Source of the DNA: Halocafeteria seosinensis
Taxonomy: Eukaryota > Sar > Bigyra > Bicosoecida
Length of the DNA stretch: 64,000 nucleotides
Direction of reading: 5' to 3'
Assembly: GCA_001687465.1 (NCBI GenBank)
Contig: LVLI01000094.1
Location: forward strand, 81,724-145,723
The position numbers and the translations under genes are program-made. This document shows positions 12,656-23,491 of this stretch, piece after piece (within the stretch, counting starts at the first letter, position 1; each line of letters opens with the position of its first letter). Below the pieces are notes generated by a model. It saw only the letters and a program-made list of their open reading frames with translations, was not told the origin of the DNA and did not search any database.

Positions 12656-13190
12656 TATAAGCGTGTTCCGCCGTCTTTAGAATAGAAAATTAGGATACAA
12701 TAAAGGCTTGTTGAACTACGGAAAAGCACAGAGGGGGGCCACACTGGCGTCCTTGGTCCTTCTCCTTCCGCGTGTGTATACCCCACAGCCAACGCGTCCG
12801 TCTTTCACTACGACTGCACCTCTTCGTTTAGAGGATATTAAAGCAGGAAGAGACAGAGGGAACATCGGGAGAGTGCTGTTGGACAGCTCTTGCAAACAAT
12901 CCACAGATTGACCACATAACTGACGGTCTCAGGCTTTTGCTCCGGCTCTCTGTGGGCATCACATTGCATGTGTACCGCATCCATTTCCGTTTAAATAAGA
13001 TGTATTCATAGGAAACTCATTTATGTATGAAGTACAAGTTGTAGAGAGTAGGAAGTGAAAATGGGCAGTGAGGATGTAGACGTTGTCCCGTAGGGACTCT
13101 TGTTAGGGAGCGAAAGAGGGGGAACGAGAACGGAGGAATTCTTCAACATCTGCTTTCGTTCAAACACCCACACACATTTACAGAACAGTC
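12656..13190. other. Divergent upstream region between MYB and glycosyltransferase genes
   Basis: The missing first exon of the MYB gene should lie here. An ATG at 12865 (minus) opens a basic 28-codon stretch, but no donor in the right phase links it to 12655. The plus-strand glycosyltransferase promoter must also be here. Confidence 0.4.
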
Positions 13191-15490
13191 ATGATGAGGG
13201 TCAGTACGTCAAAGATTGTCCTGTGTGCCATTGCTATGCTCTTTGGAGCAGACTATTTGGCTCGAGCAGTATATGTGGAATTGGACACGGATTCCTCTGT
13301 GGAATTAGGTAATGAGTATGCAGACAACACAACATGTCCCGAATTTAGTTATGAGCAAGACCCAATGCTCTGGAACTTGGTGCAAAGAGTTCTGACAAAC
13401 TCAACTCTGGTCATTGCCTTCGAGTTGAACCCAAAGCTTGCATGGATGGTCACCGCCATTCAGATTCAGTTCCCTAAAACATCAATTGTATTTCTGGCCT
13501 CGGAAAGTCTCTCAACGTGTATGAAAACATATACAATTTGGAAAGAAATGGGGAACGAATCCTCATTAAGCTATGTACGAGAACCAACTAGTCTAAATGC
13601 CAGCGGGTCACTCTACGGTGCCAGAAATCCTCTGTTTCTTTTGGGAGCACCCCCTGATCAGGGGAATAGAAATACGGAGTTCATGAAGACGTTCAAGGAA
13701 CGTCTACGAGACATTCATCTGTCAGTCCTCACGACCGGGGCTGTAGAACCTTCCCAAGCAGACAATGAAACAGCGGTACTGTCAAAAGCAGTCCCAAATA
13801 AGCGAATGCAAACGCTGGCTCCACGCTTGAGCCATGACGTGCATTGGAGATTGATACACTTCTTCCCGGATTCTATGAAACCTTCTCGAATACATTACCC
13901 GTTTGAGCTTGTTGACGACGTCACCTTCTTAAAGAAGCAAATATTCCCCTACAGAGTAGTCACTGCTGGTACCAGTGTAAAAATGAAATTGCTCTCGGAG
14001 GATACGTTTGCTTGGGAGAATCCTAGGTCTCCTGCCGAACGTGGCTCAACGGTCAATGACGCCGTCATTGAGCTTCATAAACAATTGAACAGACAGCAAT
14101 TTGAAGTCAATTGTTCAACCCAAAAGTTGCTAGCATTTCAATGGTCCCACGAACACAGAATCCACGGCTTTGCTGCGATGTACCAAGTAAGTAACTCAAT
14201 TTGATGCTTCGAGTTACCTCTCACTTCGTGTACACTTCACTGCAGTTCCTAGCAGCCTCCCTAAGTATTGCTTATCAGTTGAACAGAACCCTGGTAGAGT
14301 TCAAGCGAGCAGAGACAGATCAACATTCTGAACCATGGAACAACACGCTCGGTCAAAATTTATCGACCTTGAAGCCGCCGCAGGACATACCAGCTTCTGC
14401 GTTGGGAAGCCTTCCAGACCCTAGAATAGAGGCGTATCCTGACATTAGAGTAATCCATGATCACTGGCTGCGCGCTCCCTCGTCGCTGTGCAAACATGAA
14501 ATGTTTGGTTGCTACATGCGCCCCATTTCGAGCTGTTTTGTCGAGACCTCATCCGACGGATTACATGTAGATTCAGTTCCATTGCTAGACCCTCGAGACG
14601 TCAACCAGGTTAGTTCGCACTGCGCAGATGGGTTGCTTGAGGTGTGGGAGCCACATAGTGATTATGAAATGCAGGCACATCGCGTCGTGCGTATCAATAG
14701 TATGTTTACATTTAAGAAAGCTCTAAGATCAGCAACGCACCCAAAAAACATCCCTGAATGGTTTAAGAACCTGGCTGTTTCTTCGGGTGCGCCGTCTACC
14801 GTATACAACTGGCAATCACTCTGGTTTCCGTCGTTTGAATCTTTCCTATTTAGGCCAAAGAAAGAGATATTTGATCAGTTCAAGGAATACGCAGCAACAA
14901 AAGCTTTCATCCGCACATTAGCAGGAAGTCAGATAGAGAATCTACGAGCCGCAACACGCGACGCGCCGATTGCGGTAGTCGGTGCCCACTTTCGTGAAGG
15001 GGATGTGGAACACACAGGGAGAGGCCGGCTTCCGATTGAGCACGCATTTACTCTCATAGGACAGCTCAAGAGAGCTTTAACGTATAACCACATATTTTTG
15101 GTCATAGCAACAAACAATGCCCAGTTGAGGCGACGAGTCCAGAGGTTTCATGCTGTCGGTGTGACCGCCGTAGCCCTGGTGTACCATGACGAAGCCCTAC
15201 TGGAGCTTGGGACTCTAGAAAGGTACCTCTCCGCAAGCGGAAATGCAAAGCAGGCATACTCAGCCACACTTAGCATAATTCAGGACGTGGATCTTCTCAG
15301 CTCGACAAGTTTCCTAGTGGGGGCTTGCTTCTCTCAAGTCTCACGCCTCGCCTTCGAGTTAATGGTAGCCAAGCATCACGCCCAACTGCCACCAGTTTCT
15401 GTAGATTGGGAGGACTGCCGGGATGCTTCTTATCATCCATATTGCATGGCAATTCCCTGGTGGCCACGATTCGATACGTGGATGGATTAG
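13191..15490 (+). CDS. GT23/FUT8-like fucosyltransferase-type glycosyltransferase
   Basis: Two exons (13191-14186 and 14246-15490, phase 0) encode 746 residues. A hydrophobic N-terminus (residues 6-24) should be a signal peptide or type II anchor, placing the enzyme in the ER/Golgi lumen; several Asn-X-Ser/Thr sequons follow. The C-terminal half resembles the GT23 alpha-1,6-fucosyltransferase fold: a VVGAHFREGD nucleotide-sugar loop near residue 580, then HIFLVIATNN, a DVDLLSSTSFLVG segment and ACFSQVSRLAFELM, which closely matches the FSSQVCRVAYEIM-type motif of FUT8. In FUT8 the loop reads HxRR; here the second arginine is glutamate. The first 330 residues match nothing I know. The donor sugar is assumed to be GDP-fucose from family only. 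Confidence 0.72.
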
Positions 15491-15495
15491 AGCTC

Positions 15496-18389
15496 TCATC
15501 CACTGTAAAACGCATACCTCAATGGTTTAGCGGGGGTTTGTAGACATACACAAACGACGAAGAGGAAACAAGAAACAAAGTAGGGAAAGCATTCGTCAAA
15601 GCGCTGCATTGTAGCGCTATAGAAAGGGGAATCCGGTCCGAAGGACGTATCATATAAAGATCCAGCTAAAGGAGTCTTGCTGTTAATTCCAAACAGCCCG
15701 TCTGTATAGGTTTCTCTCTGTTTCGCCGCTTTATGCAAGGCTTCTGTAAACGCAATCTTCGTATTGGACGAATCCGAAGGCCTTAAAATACTCAAAGATT
15801 TTCTCCGCTCCATCAGTCGCCGGTGAAATCGACTCGCGTATTCATCGTCCTTAGCTCGCTTGGTATTTTCCGCTCCTTCCAGTTCACTAGCTGCTATTAT
15901 CTTTTCTATTTTATGCGAAAACACCTTGCGCATTATCCTGGCAGAAATGGTTCGCACTAGTGCCATCGTGATAAAGCGGCACCAGACACTGAAGGTGTCC
16001 ACATTCTCGAAGCCGCTAGGAGCGCCTAGCCGTGGTTGTCTATCTCCGAGAATCGACAAAATGGTGATCGTAGCAGGTGCTACCAGTAGCGTCGAAATAT
16101 CGGCTAAAGTATCCTGTTCAGCCATTCGAATCAGATAAATCAACGATTGGATATTTCCAGCCGGCTTGGTCTTAGGAGCAGCTTTGTAAGTTATATCATC
16201 CTCGGTAGCCGTGCGTCCTCTAGAAGACACTTCTCGCTTGCTAGGGGCGCTGGCAAACTCTGGCGATTGCGATTGCGAGTGCTCATCAGGCGATAGATCA
16301 TGACTTCCAACGAATATCTTTGTCAAGGCAGTCATTGTGGCGCATGACAGGACTCGCGTTTTCGTTCTCAAGTTCTTTAGATACAATATCCAGGCACTGT
16401 TGTCATTGTCCTCCACCTCTGCGTCTTCTGAGGACTGATAAGCGTTGTGCACGTGCTTATAAATTTCATAATAGCTTCCTGTTCCGGAAAGTACGTAGTT
16501 TACGTTCATTAACATCGTGTTAAACAGGAACATCCATATGGGAGTGTCAGAGCTTCCTGCCGTTACGATGTAGAAGTAAAAATAGTAGTATGCTTGTCCT
16601 GCAGGGCAAATAATAAGCTTACAGGGCAACTGCTGCAGGCACCCAGAACCAACTTTACATACCGAGGAAAAGGAGACGTGGAAACGATTGCGCGCTTCCC
16701 ACCGCATCCATGCATTTCTCAAGGATACTGACGTACATCTGCATGCATACCATGTATCCGACGCTACTGAAGATCCCGATACTCGTTTGCTCGACAGTGG
16801 GGTTATCCGGCGAAGCCAACGAAAGTAAACCACCCTCACTCTTCATATGTGAAACAGAGTTCAAGCCCAGTGTGGAAAACAAATAGGTTACAAAGTGTCC
16901 GAGGAAGGTGGGGGTGTGAAGCAAGACGGTCGAGTACAACGTGAGTAACGCTAATCCCCTTGCAACCCTAGAAACGGTGTGAGAAGCTCCTCCGAACGAT
17001 GCTACCATTTCGATTCGTTCTTGTCTAGCAAATCTGATGGCAATAGCCGCTAAAATGAACCAAATAATCTGATAATGCCAATATGAGCCAGTTTTGTCGA
17101 GCACGTAAGAAATCCAGGAGAGAGCAATCCCAGCTACCACTGCTGCAAACGAGATGCACGCTGTGAGGGCGGTAATCGGATCATTGCTATCCGTGATGTA
17201 CTTAATTCCACTATGATCACGCGCACTCCATTCGCCTTCGGTTTCTGGTTCTTCTTCGGGGGAAATTTCGGAGCATTCCGATATCGACTCTCGGGCCTGA
17301 TCTTCTTTAACAGCTCCAATGACTCGAACAGGAGCGTTCTTATCTGAATCAACGTCTCTCGTCGTCGTCATAAAAATGTAAAACGGAATTCCCAAAAGCA
17401 TGTATACCGCAAACACCGAATTGCCGATCGCCCATGCCGTATGCTCACTAATGGTACCTATGCCTGTTTCTATCAGAGCGATCACTGCTGCCCCTCCGAC
17501 AACCGCAGGCACTTCATGGATCATGGAGAAACTGCATTGTTCATACGTGTAAACGGAAAAGCTTTCGTTCGGTTGGGAAAGAGCGTTACTAGGAAGAATA
17601 GCCTGATACTCACTTTTCTTGTTGTTTCCAGTAGACGACATGGAAAGTATACACTATCATCAGCGAGTATGCGGTATACCACAGCGATACTACAATGAGT
17701 CGATACGCCAGTGGCATCAAGTAGCCCAAAGTGATGGCGGCCGTAACCAAAAGGAACGAAAACAGAGGAAGAAGCAAGCGCTTCAGCAGATGACGCACAT
17801 ACATATGCCGTGCTTCTCTCGACCATTTGGAGGGTCTGTTGTACTGGGATCGAGCGAATACCGTCCCGACATCAAAGTCGATCAAGTTAATACTCACTTC
17901 TGCGTGAGCAAAGGGATCAATTGTGTGAGTAATGACGTCATTTGGCCAGTGGTCAGCAGGCATGAATGGAACGTACCCCAAAAAATAACCCTGGCATAGG
18001 ATGCCAGCCATTCGTAGGCTTTCTTCGTCCTACGAGCCATCACGGAGGGACAATGCTCCTCGATTCCTCCCTGAGGCTGCTGCTGGCTATGCATATTGCT
18101 TTAAAATCCCGCACGGTAAGAGTGCCATCTACTGGTATACCACCCTTTGTGTATAATAAACCATCGAGTGTGCGCGGAAGCCTTGAGAAATTCACCCAAG
18201 AATCAATGCCCCATGACCACACCACTTCCACGAATACCCTACTCTCCTAATGAGACAACACATAAACACCAATGACAAAACTGCATGCAGTACAATCATA
18301 CGAGAGCCCCTAGAACATACCAGTGGTATGATACCACCTTTGTACGACGTTTCGTTGAAGTTGACTTCAACAACCCGATTGGAGTCCAT
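15496..18389 (-). CDS. Orphan polytopic membrane protein, about 870 aa
   Basis: I do not recognise the family. Exons on the minus strand are 18321-18389, 18052-18246, 17614-17990, 16663-17531 and 15496-16598, phases consistent. There are roughly 8-10 hydrophobic segments: LLLPLFSFLLVTAAITLGYLM and VSLWYTAYSLMIVYTFHVVY in exon 3, then four or more in exon 4 (VGGAAVIALIETGIG.., SVFAVYMLLGIPFYIFM, AACISFAAVVAGIALSW type, IIWFILAAIAIRFA) and one or two in exon 5. A hydrophilic acidic loop (ISECSEISPEEEPETEGEW) separates two membrane blocks. A long charged region precedes a last hydrophobic stretch near the C-terminus. The first two exons are uncertain: the 61-nt intron before 17990 has a GTCCCT donor, and an in-frame ATG at 18011 is an alternative start. 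The stop lies 5 nt from the end of the convergent glycosyltransferase. Confidence 0.65.
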
Positions 18390-19214
18390 TCATTGGACTA
18401 CCGCTGGGCGGCTGGAAGTTAAACCGAAAGTACAAGGGTAAGCATGGACCAACATTGTGCATCGTTGCAGCACGGGATTTGTATGCCACGCAAGGCGCTA
18501 TGAACGGGTGTATTTCTGTTGCACTACTTGTATTTATGTATTCTATTATACCATCGCATTGCATTGGGTGGCGACAGAGTAAGGACTAGTATTCCGTTTC
18601 CCTAGGCAGCTAGGCGCCCTGAGCACCGTGTAAGCTTCCTCCCTATCTGACCGGCAGACGTACAAGGACCTCTTCGTCTCCTCTCGTAGTTGTCCAGCAC
18701 CACGGCTTATCAAGGCGATAGTGACCGTGTGGCCGATCTTTGTCCATGGTAAGCAGTTCCAAGAAATGTGGGCAGTACAGCACTTCATGTGATATTCAGC
18801 ACGCCTCAATCGCCTTCTTTCAGACCTGAACTTGGAAAACTGTGCCCGAGGTGGCATCATCGTCCCCTGCACGTTGCACACGAACTGAGAGCGGTTTCAT
18901 CGCCTCTCTGTCTTCTCCTTCAGCCCGCTGGATAACCAAACATTACTCCTTCGGAGCTTCGGTCACCAACCCCGGAATCGTTCCTGAAGCTGAGGCAAAA
19001 GCTCCCTCTTCTCAGGAAACGTACAGCAGTGCTGCGGCAGCTGGCGCTTCTCCACAGCCTACATGTAATCCCCAAAAAGCTAAAGCTAGTAACGTACCTC
19101 TCTGCTTGAAGCGCCTCTGCCCGTCCCGCATGTAATTCTCCCTGTTTCTTCCCGCAAAAGCCCGCCCTGCTATCGGCATATATTTGCTCAAATTGCCCTA
19201 TCGGCTAGCCCCTG
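18390..19214. other. Unresolved 825 nt between membrane protein and MIT-like gene
   Basis: Several short stretches look exon-like on the minus strand (for example around 19100-19140, GKKQGELHAGRAEALQAE followed by a GTACGT donor), and a Ser/Ala-rich frame is open on the plus strand at 18842-19135. I could not chain them into one gene. Confidence 0.35.
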
Positions 19215-19715
19215 TCATGGTCGTCCGGTGTGCTGCGCGTCCTCGATGCGTTTATTGAGCTTCTCGCGCCTTAAACCCCAAGGGTCGTATTCGGGGTTTT
19301 CCCGGTAACTGTTCAAAGCTTTTTCATGATACGACAGAGCCGTCTGGGAATCCCCATGCAAATCCAAATCTAACGCCTTGCTCTCGATGGCCTGGGGCAA
19401 ACCCCCCTCAACTGCCTTATTTCGCATATCTGCGGAGAGCTGGCGGATTCTTCGTCGCTCATCCTCTGCTAGAGTCTCCCGGTGAAGCTGCTCCAAGAGC
19501 CGTAGGTACATGTGGTATTGTGCGTCGGGATCTCCGGAAACGGCCTTATCGAGGATCGTTATCTTAGCTTCCCTGGGCATGAAACACTCGATAAATGCTC
19601 TGTCCGACTGGGGAAGGTCTAGAGGACGCCCTTCTATTGGCCCTGCTCCTCTGTTTGGCCCTTCGGACGCCAAAAAGCACTCTTCATCACCCGACGTTCC
19701 GTCAGGGTGCGCCAT
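19215..19715 (-). CDS. Small single-exon protein with MIT-like helical region
   Basis: An intronless frame of 166 residues from the ATG at 19715. The first 45 residues are acidic and unstructured. The rest is helical and charged. The C-terminal third (AIESKALDLDLHGDSQTALSYHEKALNSYRE..REKLNKRIEDAQ) has the spacing of an MIT or TPR-like helical hairpin, the module that binds ESCRT-III tails in VPS4-type proteins. No ATPase domain is attached and no splice donor occurs before the stop. The gene is divergent from ERV46, about 440 nt apart. The MIT label is inferred from pattern only; it could be an unrelated helical protein. Confidence 0.55.
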   Translation of the reverse strand: MAHPDGTSGDEECFLASEGPNRGAGPIEGRPLDLPQSDRAFIECFMPREAKITILDKAVSGDPDAQYHMYLRLLEQLHRETLAEDERRRIRQLSADMRNKAVEGGLPQAIESKALDLDLHGDSQTALSYHEKALNSYRENPEYDPWGLRREKLNKRIEDAQHTGRP

Positions 19716-20155
19716 CGTTTTACCCGCCTTTGGTGTTACCGTATGCTAATACTTTCGTGTTCGTCTGGTGCCAAAAATAGACAACAGCCTTGCGCGTGTT
19801 TCCCTGCGATAAGGCTGTACCAATTTTGTATTCGGCTAGCTAAATGAAGTCCAGTTGTTCCATTGCTGGATTAGCATGCCGGCTGAGTTCCTCGCGTCTG
19901 TGGGCAGTCGAGCTATTATTCGCCCAATGGAACCTATACCTCCCATCGTAATAGAATATATTCAACCACTTGTACAACTTGTACAATAGTAGTTCCCGGG
20001 TACAACTTCTGTGTCCGGGAGCCCATGGCTTCACAACTGTTGACAGAATTGACAACTTTACTCTACCATCTCACACGCTGACTGGATCAAGTTTAGTAGT
20101 AGCTAGAGTGTGCTTTATTTATTTATTTATTTATCTTCATTCATTCATTCATGTG
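19716..20155. promoter_or_regulatory. Divergent promoter region with short repeats
   Basis: Shared upstream region of the MIT-like gene (minus) and ERV46 (plus). It contains overlapping TTGTACAA palindromes and repeated GTACAACTT words around 19970-20010. Just before the ERV46 start there are tandem TTTA and TTCA tetranucleotides. Confidence 0.45.
20115..20151. repeat. Tetranucleotide microsatellites (ATTT)n and (ATTC)n
   Basis: About four to five ATTT units are followed by about four ATTC units immediately upstream of the ERV46 ATG at 20156. They lie in its 5' leader or core promoter. Confidence 0.8.
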
Positions 20156-21753
20156 ATGAAGCCTCAATATAGCGGTGGGACGCAACATCGTCGGCAGGAC
20201 GATACGGAGGAGAGCGATAAGGAGCAAATCAAGACCGCCAAGGCCTCGTTATGGGATAAATTCAGGAAATTTGATGCTCATCCAAAGACGTCCAATGACT
20301 TTAGAGTCCAAACTACCTCAGGAGCGGTCGGTACGTGAGCGTGTAGCGCACAGACCTTATGTTTGTTTGTTCATCCCTGTTTCGCTGCAGTCTCCGTGTT
20401 GACTTTATTGCTCACAATGATACTATTTGCAAATCAAATAAGTCTCCTACTGGGCACGGTATGTCCAATGGTCTCCCTTTGATTCAGCTGCCATATATAT
20501 GCATGTGCTCTGATTTGAACAGGAAAAAGTCGAGCACATGAGAGTCGATGATGTGAGGAATGCTAGCTTGAAAGTGAACATAAATATCACTTTCAACGAG
20601 TACGTTGACGTGCCTACTGTCAACCTCGACTGGTGCCATTTAATTCAAGGGTTAATGTGCTTGAGGTGCAGAATCGCTTGCGGAAGTGTCAATATGGGAG
20701 CTTTGGACGCTTCGGGGAAACCGAAAGAGGACTTAATGCATCATATTGTAAAGCAGAGAGTAGATAAAGAGGGTAACCATATTGGAGATAGTGAAAAGGG
20801 TGATATGAAGAGTGTTTTACGGATTGGAGAAGATGCTAAGGAGGATAAAAAAACAGATGAAAATTGTGGAAGCTGCTACGGGGCAGGAGAGGAAGGGCAA
20901 TGCTGCAATACATGTGATGAAATTCGTCAGCTGTACAAAAGGAGAGGGTGAGTGTAAATACAGGAAACAAAATAGTCAGCATAATATATAGCTCGAATGG
21001 GAGTTGTTGTGTACTCCATCTGCAGATGGGAATTTCATCCGGGAGGCATGGTGCAGTGTCAAAAGGAAGGGATTGTTGGGGATGGTTCAATAACGTCTGA
21101 GGAAGGCTGCAATGTCAAAGGATACGTAATACTCCCCAAGGTATGTCTTAAGTCATAACACCAAAAGAAGAGGACGTAGAACAACTATTTCCGTAGGTTT
21201 TAACATGGAACTGCAGGTATCCGGACAATTTTATTTTGCCCCACGTTACCAGCACTTTGGAAGGAGCATGCCCGGGAGTGAAATTGTTAGCTTGAGCCAT
21301 GAGCAGTTCAACACTACTCATACTATCCATTCTTTGAGCTTTGGTACACCTTATCCTGGTGTATCTAACCCATTAGATGGAGTTTCGCGTGTGCTGCCCA
21401 GAAACGAGCGAGGCATGCACCAATACTACCTGAAAATCGTGCCAACCGAATACCGTAAAGCCAATGACCCTGACCCTGTGGAGACGAACCAGTACAGCGT
21501 CACGGATCATTTCCGTCACCTGAGTGCTAATTCTCAACGTTCGCTTCCTGGAGTTTATTTCTTCTACCAGCCTAGTCCGATTCGTGTTACCATTGAGGAG
21601 AAGTATAGGAGTGTAGGCCATTTCCTGACTTCCGTTTGCGCCATCATTGGTGGAGTATTTACAGTTATGGGAATGATTGATCAATTAGTATACTCAGTGA
21701 TTTCCTGGTGGGAGCACAAGAAAGACAAAGCATCGCTCGGTCTTATTGCGTGA
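20156..21753 (+). CDS. ERV46: ERV46/ERGIC3, ER-Golgi cargo receptor subunit
   Basis: A COPII-vesicle membrane protein that cycles between ER and Golgi with ERV41 and retrieves lumenal cargo. Exons are 20156-20330, 20391-20458, 20523-20632, 20687-20947, 21026-21140 and 21217-21753, giving about 421 residues. The N-terminal motif WDKFRKFDAHPKTSNDFRVQT and the first membrane segment (VLTLLLTMILFANQISLLLG) are family hallmarks. The lumenal domain carries the cysteine signature CGSCYGAGEEGQCCNTCDEIRQLYKRRGW. The C-terminal block HSLSFGTPYPGVSNPLDG, then HFLTSVCAIIGGVFTVMGMIDQLVY, is the second membrane segment. The fourth junction (20633-20686, 54 nt, GTGCCA donor) is inferred because leaving it in would insert 18 residues in a conserved stretch; it is in frame either way. 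Confidence 0.93.
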
Positions 21754-22073
21754 AGGGACTACCTCCTTCTTAATGTTTGGTGCAGCGATTCAGCCGCGTG
21801 AACTGTCGGCACATATAAACCACAGATCAATAGCGAGTACAACGACTTAAAAATTCGTCGCTGCTGCCCCTTCCGCCTACTATCTTGAAGCATGTCTTCG
21901 GTGAACTTCCACTTTACTTGCACCTTCACAAACGTAACAAGACCATGTTGATACATTTAAGCTACCAGAGCGGGTAGTTGGTGTCATTTGTATTTTAGGC
22001 TCCCGAACTTCGGCTAGGGTTCAATGTTTTTGTTAATGTCAAGAAGCTCTGAGTTTATCATGTGGCTTCGAGA
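21754..22073. other. Intergenic, 320 nt downstream of ERV46
   Basis: 3' flank of ERV46. No gene or repeat is seen. Confidence 0.5.
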
Positions 22074-22322
22074 ATGGGTTCATTGAATCCATTTGAATTA
22101 TACTTGGAGTGGCTACAGTATCACCCAGGCAAACACAAGACACAAGAGACTATTTACTACTACATTCGAGTCGAGAAAGGCCGTAAAGCATCGTCAAGGA
22201 CTGATGAAAGTAGCAGCAGTGATTCGATAGAGGATGGATCTGCTCAGGGAGAGCAAGCATTTAGCGCCAGCGATGAGTCGGTGGCAGGGACGCTATCATG
22301 GCCGAAATGTATTCTGTACTGA
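22074..22322 (+). CDS. Possible small hypothetical protein, 82 aa
   Basis: An ATG-started frame of 82 codons. The first half (MGSLNPFELYLEWLQYHPGK) looks protein-like with aromatic residues; the second half is Ser/Glu/Asp-rich low complexity. No homologue is recognised and no intron is needed. It could equally be one exon of a larger gene or chance. Confidence 0.25.
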   Translation: MGSLNPFELYLEWLQYHPGKHKTQETIYYYIRVEKGRKASSRTDESSSSDSIEDGSAQGEQAFSASDESVAGTLSWPKCILY

Positions 22323-22501
22323 GTACAGTCGGAAGCGGAGTTTCTAAACTTCAGTCGCCAATGCCCGTACTTTCAAGGAGCAGCGCATTTAGGACTGCTG
22401 TCAGAGTGCCGCGAGACTCCGGAAGCATTTACCGATGACCTCTGAGAGTTTTCGTCACCTGAGCCGCGTTACCCGCCACGGCGTACGCGCCACTGTGAAA
22501 A

Positions 22502-22695
22502 TTCGGACTGTTTCGGACCCGCTCCAACTCCCTTCTACTCCTTATCATGTGTGTCAAACACGTTCGACACGAAAATGATGGCATGCGATGGTTACATACT
22601 GGCGTATACCCGAGCCTTGAGCTCTCTTTGACGTCGAACTCGTTCACACTTCGTTCGGACCTGACTGTCCGAAACGAAGGGACACACGGTCCGAA
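22502..22695. repeat. Cluster of five TTCGGAC/GTCCGAA words
   Basis: TTCGGAC occurs at 22502, 22512 and 22654, and its complement GTCCGAA at 22667 and 22689. The copies at 22654 and 22667 form an inverted pair with a 6-nt gap. The surrounding DNA has no supported gene. Confidence 0.6.
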
Positions 22696-23225
22696 TTCGG
22701 CATACATGGTACATGTATTTTATAACGCCTATCGATAAACGCCCCCAATTTTTTTATTAAATTTTATAGTTTAACAAAAATATAAACTTATATTAATTAA
22801 GTGCTGGGCATCATAACTCCAGACTGTATGGGGATATATCTGGGCCACACCATTGGACGAACTAAACTGTCATGCTGTACATTGGTGGATAGACCGCCGG
22901 GAAGAAGATGCAATACACTGGTATCAAGGACGATCACATCGGCGTGAGATTGTGCAACAAAATTTGTTAAAATTTTCACGTGCAGCTCAACGAGTCGAAG
23001 CCCATTTTCTTAAAAGCTTTTCGAGATGGTGTAAAGAGAACGAAATTACTTCTCCTATTTTATGGGACAGGCAACATCTTCGTGACTTCCACAAAGCGTG
23101 AAACCGTTTATTGATCTCACCCGCCCAAAAGGACGCGTACAAAGAAGTTCTAGCAGGGCTCGAACCTCGAGCATCCAACCAACGAGCCACATCCATATCC
23201 CAAAGTCTACCGGTCGATTAGCTTG
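22696..23225. other. AT-rich spacer and unexplained open frame
   Basis: 22745-22800 is strongly AT-rich, unlike the rest of the window. On the plus strand 22856-23101 is open without an ATG and reads like real protein (NCHAVHWWIDRREEDAIHWYQG.., ending at TGA 23101), so it may be an exon or a decayed element. No family is recognised. Confidence 0.35.
23139..23210 (-). pseudogene. tRNA-like fragment with A- and B-box words
   Basis: On the minus strand TGGCTCGTTGG resembles an A box and GGTTCGAGCCC matches the B-box consensus, but they are only about 12 nt apart. There is no room for an anticodon arm and no matching acceptor stem. It is read as a decayed or partial tRNA, or chance. Confidence 0.25.
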
Positions 23226-23491
23226 CTGTTGTGCAAGCAGTATCTCCGAGTGGTTGTGTCTTGAAGTGCATGAAGGTGTATAATATGCACTTCTTATATA
23301 GCCCGCAATTTCAGATGGTATAGTAGCGCTGGCCCCTTATGGGCCTTATATTCCAATCACATACACTGTTTGAAGCTGTTGATCCCGCCATAGCGCATCA
23401 TTGCCATTGGCAAATTTGTCGATGCGGCCCGTCATCATGCGGGGATCCTACGTCATGTTTCAAATGTGAAGTGGTTCGGAAGCCAGCTGAG

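Noticed and set aside
22853..23101. Replication-protein or transposon gene in the AT-rich spacer
   Set aside because: The frame reads like protein but lacks a start, catalytic motifs and terminal repeats; left as unexplained.
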